The translations under genes and the position numbers were made by a program. A DNA stretch of 6,334 bases, taken from contig JAQCER010000226.1 of assembly GCA_027618625.1 (NCBI GenBank), positions 1 through 6,334 on the forward strand. The letters are read 5' to 3'. The stretch's first letter is position 1. Every line of letters begins with the position of its first letter. This DNA comes from Verrucomicrobiota bacterium (GTDB taxonomy: Bacteria > Verrucomicrobiota > Verrucomicrobiia > Verrucomicrobiales > DEV007). Positions 1-6,334 of this stretch are shown here, piece by piece. The notes under the pieces were generated by a model. The model saw nothing but the letters and a program-made list of their open reading frames with translations, searched no databases and was not told the DNA's origin.

Positions 1-1
1 T

Positions 2-1426
2 TTCTCAGCCGTGGCACGGATGAAAATGCACCATTGGCGCGAACTCTCGGCCACGCTGAGCGTCGTCTGGAAAAACGATTCAACAAGCGACAGTGAGGAT
101 GATTGGCGCATCATCGAGTGGCACACGGAGGGGTTCTCAAGTGTCGCCAGCGACCAACTCTGGTTTCAGGAATCTCTGGAAGAAGCCTTGCCTCGGTCCC
201 TTGATGTGGTCTCGCTGCGGCGTTCACAGCACCACGAGGAGTCCATCACCTTTTATGCAGAGGGAAGGAAGGGCATACCCCACCGCTACTTTTCGACCAT
301 CTCTGCAAATCAAAAGCCGGGCATCGCGATTGCCGACATAGACAGTGACGGTGACGATGACGTCTATGTTACAGTGAGGAGGGGCTACAACAAGCTGCTC
401 GAGAACCAGGGCGATGGCACATTTCGGGAAACCGCGAATCTCCACGGGCTAGACGTAAAGAATCATTCCACCTGCGCCATTTTCGCTGATTTCGACAATG
501 ATGGGGACCCGGATCTGATGCTAGGTCGCAGTTTGTTGCCTTGTAAGTATTTTGAAAACAACGGCGGCTGGTTTTCTGAAGTCAAGTCCATGGTGTTGCC
601 GCGACTGGCGATATCCATGTCAGCGACTGATTTCAACAACGATGGGTTGCTGGACGTGTACATTTGCACCTACCGTCCGGCAGTGCTCGGTGGATCGAGT
701 CCTGCGGGCGGCGTTGAGTCAGGATCTGTCAACTGGCCGGACGAGTTCCTTTCGCCAGAAGTTGCCAAAGAATACTACCCGCGCCACGCCGAGTCTCACT
801 CGAAGGACCGAGACAACCTGTTCCCCAACGTGCTCGATCAGATCGGTCCGCCCAATGTGTTGTTGGTCAACAGAGGTGGTGGTAAATTTGAACCGGCCCC
901 GGAGAACGCGCAAATTGGCATCTGGCGCAACTCAATGCAGGCCACTTGGTCGGACTACGACGAAGATGGCGATCCCGATCTCTACATCGCCAATGACTGG
1001 GCCGCTGATCACTTGTTCCGAAACGACGCCAAGGATGGTTTCACCGATGTGACTGCCGAGGCTGGAACAACCGCGTTCGGCTTCGCCATGGGCGCGACTT
1101 GGGGTGACTACGACAACGATGGCAAGCAGGATCTCTACGTGACGAACATGTTCAGCAAGGCCGGGCAGCGAATCACATCGCAAGTCGAAGGATTGAACGC
1201 AGATTATGCCGAGTCAGCCACTGGCAATTACCTCTATCGTCAAAAGGACGGCGGAAAATTTGAGCTGGTGTCTGGCCTGAAGCCGCCGGCGATGCTTGTT
1301 GCAAAAGCGGGCTGGGGCTGGGGCGGACAGTTTGCCGATTTCAACAACGACGGCTGGCTTGACATTTACTCCATCAACGGCTACTTCACGGCGCCGAAGC
1401 AGGTCGCGACGGAGGTCGACTTGTGA
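2..1426 (+). CDS. FG-GAP/VCBS-repeat protein of the ASPIC (UnbV/CRTAC1-like) type, N-terminal part, cut at the window's left edge and ending at an in-frame TGA
   Basis: The frame is open from the first complete codon at position 2. The GTG at 11 is probably not the true start: no signal peptide or Shine-Dalgarno site is visible, so the 5' end lies outside the window. Visible residues 1-111 are an unassigned N-terminal region. From residue 112 there are six FG-GAP motifs with calcium-loop spacing: DIDSDGDDD, DFDNDGDPD, DFNNDGLLD, DYDEDGDPD, DYDNDGKQD and DFNNDGWLD. They imply a beta-propeller-like extracytoplasmic domain. An insertion of about 75 residues (roughly positions 662-890) separates motifs 3 and 4. 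The frame stops at TGA after ATEVDL, but the next codons in the same frame read SNLWRTFVRTD and lead into a seventh motif and the ASPIC domain, so this is one gene with the entry at 1427-2584. Family knowledge gives the fold; ligand and role are unknown. Confidence 0.85.
   Translation, partial: FSAVARMKMHHWRELSATLSVVWKNDSTSDSEDDWRIIEWHTEGFSSVASDQLWFQESLEEALPRSLDVVSLRRSQHHEESITFYAEGRKGIPHRYFSTISANQKPGIAIADIDSDGDDDVYVTVRRGYNKLLENQGDGTFRETANLHGLDVKNHSTCAIFADFDNDGDPDLMLGRSLLPCKYFENNGGWFSEVKSMVLPRLAISMSATDFNNDGLLDVYICTYRPAVLGGSSPAGGVESGSVNWPDEFLSPEVAKEYYPRHAESHSKDRDNLFPNVLDQIGPPNVLLVNRGGGKFEPAPENAQIGIWRNSMQATWSDYDEDGDPDLYIANDWAADHLFRNDAKDGFTDVTAEAGTTAFGFAMGATWGDYDNDGKQDLYVTNMFSKAGQRITSQVEGLNADYAESATGNYLYRQKDGGKFELVSGLKPPAMLVAKAGWGWGGQFADFNNDGWLDIYSINGYFTAPKQVATEVDL
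1424..1426 (+). other. In-frame TGA within the FG-GAP/ASPIC/thioredoxin gene: candidate selenocysteine codon, or nonsense mutation
   Basis: The codons are GTC GAC TTG TGA AGT AAC CTT TGG CGC. Both sides are in the same frame and both carry parts of one protein family, so no insertion or deletion is needed, only one unusual codon. It is codon 475 of the visible frame. Genome-wide TGA=Trp is unlikely, because about 2,000 codons in the three genes use TGG for tryptophan many times and have no other internal TGA. The choices left are selenocysteine, TGG or TGC/TGT changed to TGA by mutation, or a base-call error. Confidence 0.7.
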
Positions 1427-2584
1427 AGTAACCTTTGGCGCACGTTCGTGCGCACTGATGAAAGCGTATCCCGCAATAGTTTTCGCTTTTCGCCCGAATG
1501 GAAACGAAGCGATAGCGGTGCAGAACTCACTCCGGAGATCGACAGTCGTCTCGCCGGGGGAGAGATGCGCGACGGTCGCTACGTCGTACATTCGCTCAGC
1601 GGCAATGAGCGCAATAAATTATTCATGAACAGTGCGGGCAAGTCGTTCAGTGACATGTCGGGAATCTCTGGGCTGGATAATATCGCTGATGGCCGTGGCT
1701 TCGCTCTCTTCGACTACAATCGCGACGGTCGGCAGGACATCGCGCTGGTGAACGCCAATATTCCTTTGTTCAATCTCTACCGGAACGCGGTAAAGGACCA
1801 TGGTAACGTGGTTGCAGTAAGATTCGAAGGTGGCAACAAAGTCAGCTTGGCTTCACGAGCCCAGACCAATCGCGACGGCTACGGCGCCATGGTGATCGCT
1901 GAAGTCGCCGATGGCCCGACGTTGAAACGCGAGCACCGTTGCGGCGAAGGTTTTGCCGCCCAGAACAGCAACACGATGCTGCTAGGTATCGCCGGTGCTA
2001 AAATCGTCTCGCGGTTAACGGTGCGCTGGCCATCAGGACAAGCGTACACATTGGAGAACGTCGCAGCTGGAGCACTGATCACGGCGCGCGAAAGTGCTGA
2101 TAGCCCGTTCGAAACGAGCACCTACCTGAAGTTCCTTCCCGTGCCTGATCGCCCGGCCAAGGAACGCCCGACTTTTGCCGTGGCGGCGACAGACCGGAGA
2201 GCAAAGCCCGGCTCGAAACTCCGCCTCTACACCACCACCGCCACCTGGTGCGAAGCCTGCCTGCGCCACCTGCCAGAAATCAATGCGATGACCGAAATGC
2301 TTGCCGGCGACAACATTGAAATTGTCGCCGTTCCGGTCGATGCAGACGACGACACCGCGAAGCTTGAGACCTACCTCGCAAAGTGGAAGCCCGCCTACCG
2401 CATGCTGATCGACCTGCCGATCGCGGAGCGCGCTGAAGTCACCTCGTTCCTCGCCACACAGACCAAAACACAAAACCCGCCACTTCCTTCGTCGGTCGTC
2501 ACCGACGCCGCGGGTAATGCCCTTCTGGTTACGGAAGGGATCCCGAGCGTTTCAGATTTGCGGCGGCTAATGGCGGAAGAGTAG
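1427..2584 (+). CDS. C-terminal part of the same protein: seventh FG-GAP motif, ASPIC/UnbV domain and thioredoxin-like domain
   Basis: This continues the upstream frame with no shift and ends in TAG. It opens with SNLWRTFVRTDES and contains FG-GAP motif DYNRDGRQD (1712-1738). An ASPIC/UnbV domain follows at about 1853-2092: NRDGYGAMV, then REHRCGEGFAAQNS, then LTVRWPSG and a VAAGALITARE end. The last 125 residues (from about 2204) look thioredoxin/TlpA-like: a hydrophobic strand, then TWCEAC with cysteines at 2249-2251 and 2258-2260, and a possible cis-Pro in PPLPSSVV (codon 2486-2488). If translated alone it could start at GTG 1448, which has no ribosome site, or at ATG 1565, preceded by GGGGGAG at a spacing of only 2 nt. 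Either start would leave a fragment with one FG-GAP motif and no signal peptide. I therefore favour read-through or a recently broken gene. A thiol-redox role is inferred from CxxC only. Confidence 0.85.
   Translation, partial: SNLWRTFVRTDESVSRNSFRFSPEWKRSDSGAELTPEIDSRLAGGEMRDGRYVVHSLSGNERNKLFMNSAGKSFSDMSGISGLDNIADGRGFALFDYNRDGRQDIALVNANIPLFNLYRNAVKDHGNVVAVRFEGGNKVSLASRAQTNRDGYGAMVIAEVADGPTLKREHRCGEGFAAQNSNTMLLGIAGAKIVSRLTVRWPSGQAYTLENVAAGALITARESADSPFETSTYLKFLPVPDRPAKERPTFAVAATDRRAKPGSKLRLYTTTATWCEACLRHLPEINAMTEMLAGDNIEIVAVPVDADDDTAKLETYLAKWKPAYRMLIDLPIAERAEVTSFLATQTKTQNPPLPSSVVTDAAGNALLVTEGIPSVSDLRRLMAEE
1438..1453 (+). promoter_or_regulatory. Hairpin just after the in-frame TGA, possible bacterial SECIS element
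   Basis: GCGCAC (1438-1443) pairs perfectly with GTGCGC (1448-1453) around the loop GTTC (1444-1447). The loop begins 17 nt after the TGA and its first two bases are GT. This agrees with the general bacterial SECIS description: a short stem, a small apical loop with a G in its first two positions, and the loop about 16-37 nt from the UGA. The stem lies inside codons for RTFVR, so it would be read through. No T-run follows, which argues against an intrinsic terminator. A 6-bp GC-rich palindrome can arise by chance, so the SECIS role is inference. Confidence 0.4.
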
Positions 2585-2617
2585 AGCAGGCCAGGTGACG
2601 CCGCAGAATTCTTCGTG
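2585..2617. other. Short convergent intergenic gap
   Basis: The TAG of the + strand gene and the TAG of the - strand protease are 33 nt apart. The gap holds a small palindrome AGAATTCT at 2605-2612 with an imperfect extension and no T-run, so I do not call an intrinsic terminator. Confidence 0.6.
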
Positions 2618-4969
2618 CTAGCGCGTAATTTCCAGCTGAAACAGCCGGGGAATGCTGAGGTCTATGGCGACGGTTGCTTCACGCGTTTCGAGATCTCCGT
2701 TGCTCGATACGATGGATGTCGTGTGTGCGTTCCATCGGGTGAGGTCGGTTGAGGATTTCAGGGTGTAGGTGATGTCGTCTTTCGACTTGTCGCCAACGTA
2801 GCGGATACGTGCGTAGTTTCCGAACCTTTCGGCGGTGATTCCGGTTCCGATTTCTGGAAGGTTTGGATCGGTGTTGAGCGCGTACTCCAGTAGGTTGGGC
2901 CGACCGTCATGATCGGGATCTGCGGTTTCACCTTTGGTGGTTGAGCCGCTGGCAAATTGTTCGATCGCCCAGGCGTCATAGCCGGTGGCTGCGTTAGGAT
3001 CGGTTCCCAGAACTCTGAGAGATGCAGTTACCAACTTTCCGGTGTCGCCTGGGGAGAGGTCTGCGACTTTGAGCTTCCATTGCCCATTGGACATCTCACC
3101 CCAGTGGCGCACCGAGAGAAAGGTGTAGTTGTCGTAGTCGGCATTGGGGTCGAGGTGTTCGTGGCTCAGCTTGCTCTCCATGCCACTGGGCGAGGTCAGG
3201 GTGATCTCAATGTCACCGCGGAAGGAATGGGTGATGTCTACCGTCAGCTGAATGTGCTCCACCCGAAGATTCGTCCCTGACAAGGTGAAGGTTTTCGTCA
3301 CGCCCGAAGTTCGATCGTCCGGGATGTTGGCGTTCACCGACCCGAGCGAAGCGTCGATGGTTTGCTGGACGGATAAATTCTTCCAGGTTACGGCCATGTT
3401 CACGGCGGCCCCTGCGTCGATCATCCCAGCGCCATAACCGTAGTGGAAATTCAAGCCCGCCCCATTGGTGCGCCATTCGAGGTTGCGCGAATCGACCTTG
3501 CGCGCGCTGCGAATCAGGATCTCCTGAACATCGCGCCAGCCGAGCGCTGGATTGGCATCCAGCATCAAGGCAACGATGCCCGAGACCAGCGGAGCAGCCG
3601 CGGAAGTGCCGCCGAACCCGGTGGTATACGAGTTGTTCGTCGTCAGGGTCGTGGTGACGATACCATGATCGTCCACATCGTTGCTCGACGGCGCGCAGAT
3701 CACAATGTTAGAGCCGGATTCCGAATACCACGCCTGCACACCAAGATAGTTGACTGCACCGACGCCTATCGTTTCCACCGCGTTGACGAAGCCATCGTAG
3801 TTCGCATAGTCGCCATTGGCACGACCATTGCCGGTGCTCCAGACGTAGATAATTCCCCTACCACCACGGCCGAGTGCGACACCTTGGGCGAGTGCCGAGC
3901 GGATCATGGGGCCAAGTGAGTGCAACGTTTTGCCGTCGTCAGGTGCCCCCCAACTGTTGTTGCTGATGTCGATCACATCGGTTCTCCATCCAAGTGCAGC
4001 TGCCTCATCCGCCTCGCTGGTATCCGCCGTCAGAATCTTCAAGCCCACGAGTTGCGCCCGTGGAGCAGCACCCGTGATGCCGATTCCATTGTCGCCACGA
4101 CCAGCCGCCACTCCCGCGACGGATGTGCCATGGTCCCAAAATTTCCCACCGCCCAGATCCTGCAGCGGCGGGGTTGGATCCTGCGGCGTGCCATCGTTGA
4201 AGTCATAGTCGATCGCCGTGTTCACGTTCTCGGCCAGGTCTGGATGACCGACCTGAATGCCATCGTCGACGATCGCGATCGTGACGCCATCCCCACGGTA
4301 GCCTTCCCACACTGGAGTCACATTTGTATCAAAGCCAGTGGTGCTGCTGTTCTGTCCCGTATTCTTCAGGTGCCATTGGTAGTCACGGTACTTGAGGCTC
4401 CAGGCAAACTGCGGATCGTTGGGAACATAGCGTTTGTCCTTGCGCCGGCCGAGCAATGGCTTCGCCGAAGTGACACCGTCCAGCGCCCGCACCGCCTCCA
4501 GTTTGGCCAGGGAATCGCCAGGCTCCGCGAATTTCATGATCACGTATCCCGGTGCGTATTCAGGAACCTCAAACGCACTGGCACCCGCCGCCGCCGCGAC
4601 CTCCTTCGCATCAATCCCAGCGGCCAGCGTCACCACAATCCGGCGGCTGAGCGATCGCTGCGCGTCTGGCTGATCCCGTTTTCCCTTCTCATACAGCACC
4701 AAATCGAATTGTGACCCAGTCGCCAGATCGCCCTCAAGCTCACGAGCCCGGGCCTGGATTCCGTCCGGCGTCCCTCGATCCGCTTCATCGATCAAGTGGG
4801 GAGTCCCTTGGTCTGGCCGACAGTAAAGCTGATCACAGGCGACAACAAACACTCGATCGCTCTTTCCATATCCCTCATTATCAACAATTATCTCACTGGG
4901 AATGCCCGCGAGCACCGGAGTAAGAAGCCCCCCAGCCACCATCAAGATCGTCGCAGAGCGCCAAAGCAT
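2618..4969 (-). CDS. Secreted subtilisin-like serine protease (S8, kexin type) with P-domain
   Basis: This is a complete gene of 783 residues. Residues 1-21 form a signal peptide ending VLAG. Residues about 22-180 are a propeptide region ending RRKDKR before YVPNDP, a likely maturation point after the dibasic KR. The S8 domain (about 181-525) has the whole catalytic set: Asp235 in IAIVDDGI, His280 in WDHGTSVAG, oxyanion Asn381 in STGNG, and Ser456 in GFGGTSAAAP. The VDDG form and the following P-domain (about 535-655, with HSFRGDIEITLTSPSG and the WKLKVAD strand) place it with kexin/furin-like proteases, not plain subtilisins. A tail contains DPDHDGRPNLLEYALNTDP (684-702), a calcium-loop-like linker frequent in Verrucomicrobia exported proteins, then a strand-rich end (YTLKSSTDLTRWN). 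The ATG at 4967-4969 is chosen because the signal peptide starts there; no Shine-Dalgarno is seen. The substrate is unknown. Confidence 0.95.
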   Translation of the reverse strand: MLWRSATILMVAGGLLTPVLAGIPSEIIVDNEGYGKSDRVFVVACDQLYCRPDQGTPHLIDEADRGTPDGIQARARELEGDLATGSQFDLVLYEKGKRDQPDAQRSLSRRIVVTLAAGIDAKEVAAAAGASAFEVPEYAPGYVIMKFAEPGDSLAKLEAVRALDGVTSAKPLLGRRKDKRYVPNDPQFAWSLKYRDYQWHLKNTGQNSSTTGFDTNVTPVWEGYRGDGVTIAIVDDGIQVGHPDLAENVNTAIDYDFNDGTPQDPTPPLQDLGGGKFWDHGTSVAGVAAGRGDNGIGITGAAPRAQLVGLKILTADTSEADEAAALGWRTDVIDISNNSWGAPDDGKTLHSLGPMIRSALAQGVALGRGGRGIIYVWSTGNGRANGDYANYDGFVNAVETIGVGAVNYLGVQAWYSESGSNIVICAPSSNDVDDHGIVTTTLTTNNSYTTGFGGTSAAAPLVSGIVALMLDANPALGWRDVQEILIRSARKVDSRNLEWRTNGAGLNFHYGYGAGMIDAGAAVNMAVTWKNLSVQQTIDASLGSVNANIPDDRTSGVTKTFTLSGTNLRVEHIQLTVDITHSFRGDIEITLTSPSGMESKLSHEHLDPNADYDNYTFLSVRHWGEMSNGQWKLKVADLSPGDTGKLVTASLRVLGTDPNAATGYDAWAIEQFASGSTTKGETADPDHDGRPNLLEYALNTDPNLPEIGTGITAERFGNYARIRYVGDKSKDDITYTLKSSTDLTRWNAHTTSIVSSNGDLETREATVAIDLSIPRLFQLEITR

Positions 4970-4986
4970 CCGGTAAATTTAACATA

Positions 4987-4992
4987 ATTATA
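4987..4992 (-). promoter_or_regulatory. Possible -10 element of the protease promoter
   Basis: Read on the - strand, this is an exact TATAAT ending 17 nt before the protease ATG. No good -35 hexamer is seen at 17 nt spacing (TGCATA there). The same AT-rich stretch also gives TATAAT on the + strand at 4989-4994, so composition alone may explain the match. Confidence 0.3.
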
Positions 4993-5090
4993 ATAGTAAT
5001 CATATTATTTATGCATTGCTTGGACAGTCCCCCTTGCCCGTCGCCCGACCGCCGCCCTCACTCAAAGTACTCTAAATACGTCTTGTTGAC

Positions 5091-5103
5091 GAGTAGCCTA
5101 CTC
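5091..5103. promoter_or_regulatory. Perfect 13-nt palindrome, possible operator
   Basis: GAGTAG and CTACTC form 6-bp arms around a single central C. It starts directly after TTGAC (5086-5090), a -35-like sequence on the + strand, and lies 43 nt upstream of the repeat-protein ATG. Its position fits a regulator-binding site or a 5' leader hairpin. No second copy is seen in the window. Confidence 0.25.
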
Positions 5104-5146
5104 AGGGCGACAGTCGTATCCGTTCCCAGTTCACTCTTCTAATCAT

Positions 5147-6334
5147 ATGAAAAGTTCTGCTCTGCATCTCATCTTGCTTCTTGTGGCAGGTAGCGCCTTT
5201 GGCGCTGGCTGGTTTCTGCGACCCACTCCCCAAGCGGGCCCCTCCGCAGGCACGGCGACTGTTTCCGGCGTGATGGTCTCCTCTAGTCAGGGATCGGCAA
5301 AGGCCGACGCCGCCGCTGCGGCTGCTTTTGGCTCAAAATCTCCGGAAACCGGAGTGCAGAAATACTTCGACGGCAATGGCATCATCCGGGCCAGGGACAT
5401 GGGTCAGGCCATGCGTGACGCGCTTAAGGAGTCCGACCCACTGAAGAGCAATCTCCTGTTCAACCAGCTACTGTCTGAGTTGAACGCGGAGAATGTGGAC
5501 GCCGCCCTGGAGGCCCTGCGCGAGGCACCACAGGGATTTGAAATGTGGCAGAAGATGGCGCTCTTCGTCGGCGCCTGGGGCAAGATCGATGGCCCCGCAG
5601 CGCTGGAGTATGCCAAAGAACTTCCTGGCCCTGGTCGGTTGTTCGGCAGCGCTTCCGCACTCAGTGGCTGGGCAGCTGCCGACGCGGATGCCGCCATCGC
5701 CTGGGCCAAAGAGAACCAGTCCGAAGGGCGCGAAGGCGTGATGGCCCAGGCTGGAATCTTGCGCGGCCTGGCCATCTCCAATCCAGTGCGGGCAACGGAA
5801 TACCTTCAAGGTCTTCCAGCCGATACCGAAGGGCTTGAGCAATTGGTGGGCACGTTAGCCAACGAACAGATGAAGCAGGGCATTGGCACCGCCACCACTT
5901 GGGCTGCAAGCCTGAGCACGGATGCTTTGAAAAAGGATGCCTTCGAACAACTTGGCGAGGAATACGGTCGCCAGGATCCAGTGAAAGCAGCCTCGTGGAT
6001 CGAGGCGTATGCGGATCAACCTTTCGCCAGCGAGGCTGTGGAAGAAGTCGCCGATGAATGGGCCGAAAAAGATCCCGCTGCGGCAGTCGAGTGGGCGTCA
6101 CGCTTGCCCGAAACGAACCAGGCCGGGGCGATGGAATCTGCTTTCGAGGAATGGGAAGAATCCGATGCGGAAAGTGCCAGCACCTATCTTCAATCCATGG
6201 AGCCCTCACCCACTAAGGACGCTGCCATTGCCGGATTTGTCTCTGATCTGGGCAGTGAAGAACCCGCAGTCGCTATCGAATGGGCACAGACCATCGATAA
6301 TGAAGCCACCCGCACCGAGGCTTTGACCGATGTC
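5147..6334 (+). CDS. Membrane-anchored or exported helical-repeat protein, 3' end outside the window
   Basis: The frame is open for 396 codons from ATG 5147 to the window edge with no stop. Residues 1-24 begin MKSSALHLILLLVAG and form a hydrophobic segment that is either a signal peptide or an N-terminal anchor. A linker rich in Ser, Gly and Ala follows (about 27-66, including a run of alanines at 55-60). From residue 116 the protein is a tandem of two-helix repeats of about 31-33 residues, each with a pattern like DP..A..WA..LP followed by A...... and a Trp or Gly near the second helix end. Nine units are visible. This resembles TPR/Sel1-like solenoids in general form, but I recognise no named family or catalytic residue. 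It probably acts as a binding scaffold in the periplasm or at the membrane. Similar Ala/Trp-rich repeat proteins are, from memory, common in Verrucomicrobia. No Shine-Dalgarno precedes the ATG; the start is chosen because the hydrophobic segment follows it. Confidence 0.85.
   Translation, partial: MKSSALHLILLLVAGSAFGAGWFLRPTPQAGPSAGTATVSGVMVSSSQGSAKADAAAAAAFGSKSPETGVQKYFDGNGIIRARDMGQAMRDALKESDPLKSNLLFNQLLSELNAENVDAALEALREAPQGFEMWQKMALFVGAWGKIDGPAALEYAKELPGPGRLFGSASALSGWAAADADAAIAWAKENQSEGREGVMAQAGILRGLAISNPVRATEYLQGLPADTEGLEQLVGTLANEQMKQGIGTATTWAASLSTDALKKDAFEQLGEEYGRQDPVKAASWIEAYADQPFASEAVEEVADEWAEKDPAAAVEWASRLPETNQAGAMESAFEEWEESDAESASTYLQSMEPSPTKDAAIAGFVSDLGSEEPAVAIEWAQTIDNEATRTEALTDV
5492..6334 (+). 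repeat. Nine tandem helical repeats of about 32 residues
   Basis: Units begin at about 5492 (NVDAALEALREAP), 5588 (DGPAALEYAKELP), 5681 (DADAAIAWAKENQ), 5780 (NPVRATEYLQGLP), 5879 (GIGTATTWAASLS), 5975 (DPVKAASWIEAYA), 6071 (DPAAAVEWASRLP), 6164 (DAESASTYLQSME) and 6260 (EPAVAIEWAQTID, cut). The spacing is 93-99 nt. The repeats are clear in protein but diverged in DNA. Confidence 0.75.

Larger units (their letters stand above)
335..1744 (+). repeat. Seven FG-GAP/VCBS calcium-loop motifs
   Basis: Protein-level repeats with the pattern D-x-[DN]-x-D-G-x-x-D lie at about 335-367, 488-520, 629-661, 953-985, 1106-1138, 1337-1369 and 1712-1744. The seventh lies after the TGA in the same frame, which supports a single propeller-like domain spanning the stop codon. 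The DNA copies are diverged, so this is an old protein repeat and not a recent duplication. Confidence 0.85.
4970..5146. other. Divergent intergenic region, AT-rich on the protease side
   Basis: This 177-nt region separates the divergent starts of the protease and the repeat protein. Positions about 4975-5013 are strongly AT-rich against GC-rich surroundings, as expected of a promoter. The rest is CG-rich and carries a palindrome at 5091-5103. No small ORF or RNA gene is convincing. Confidence 0.6.

Noticed and set aside
1424..1426. Genome-wide reassignment of TGA to tryptophan
   Set aside because: Tryptophan is encoded by TGG throughout all three genes and no other internal TGA is found in roughly 2,000 codons.
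1400..1450. Frameshift as the cause of the split gene
   Set aside because: The frames before and after are identical (codon starts at 1424 and 1448 are both congruent to 2 modulo 3), and the intervening codons translate sensibly.
1438..1453. Hairpin after the TGA as an intrinsic terminator of the first ORF
   Set aside because: No T-run follows the stem, and coding sequence of the same protein continues through it in frame.
2600..2616. Bidirectional terminator between the convergent genes
   Set aside because: The palindrome AGAATTCT is too short, its extension is mismatched, there is no loop and no T-run.
3443..4714. Long + strand open frames (3443-3919, 3920-4714) opposite the protease
   Set aside because: They are antisense shadows of the well-supported protease gene, with low-complexity, Arg/His-rich translations and no domain.
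5404..6209. Minus-strand open frames opposite the repeat protein
   Set aside because: The + strand frame has an export segment and regular repeats; the antisense translations are Pro/Arg-rich with no recognisable motif.
1..6334. CRISPR array, tRNA, rRNA or insertion sequence
   Set aside because: No DNA-level direct repeats with spacers, no tRNA-like cloverleaf, and no transposase or terminal inverted repeats were seen.

Overview
The window suggests a heterotrophic, moderately GC-rich bacterium of the Planctomycetes-Verrucomicrobia-Chlamydiae group, most likely Verrucomicrobia. This is inferred from protein style: an FG-GAP/ASPIC (UnbV) protein fused to a thioredoxin-like domain, a secreted kexin-type subtilase with a DPDHDG...LLEYAL tail, and an anchored protein made of WA..LP helical repeats. 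None of the genes has a good Shine-Dalgarno site before its start. There is no 16S or other taxonomic marker, so the placement is tentative.

Layout. (1) Positions 2-2584, + strand: one long reading frame, cut at the left edge of the window, for an extracytoplasmic FG-GAP repeat / ASPIC / thioredoxin-like protein. It is interrupted once by an in-frame TGA at 1424-1426. The frame does not shift, and recognisable family sequence continues straight through the stop. A perfect 6-bp hairpin with a GTTC loop lies 11 nt after the TGA. (2) Positions 2585-2617: a 33-nt convergent gap. (3) Positions 2618-4969, - strand: a complete secreted S8 subtilisin/kexin-type protease with signal peptide, propeptide, catalytic domain, P-domain and C-terminal tail. 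(4) Positions 4970-5146: a divergent intergenic region, AT-rich near the protease start and carrying a 13-nt palindrome nearer the right-hand gene. (5) Positions 5147-6334, + strand: a membrane-anchored or exported protein with at least nine helical repeats of about 32 residues, running off the right edge.

The three genes are not one operon: the first two converge and the last two diverge. All three look exported, so the window is best read as a set of envelope or secreted proteins. The most interesting feature is the TGA. It could be a selenocysteine codon, with the hairpin placed where a bacterial SECIS would be, in a protein that also has a CxxC thioredoxin motif and a cysteine in its ASPIC domain. 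The competing explanations are a recent nonsense mutation or a base-call error. The sequence alone cannot decide between them.
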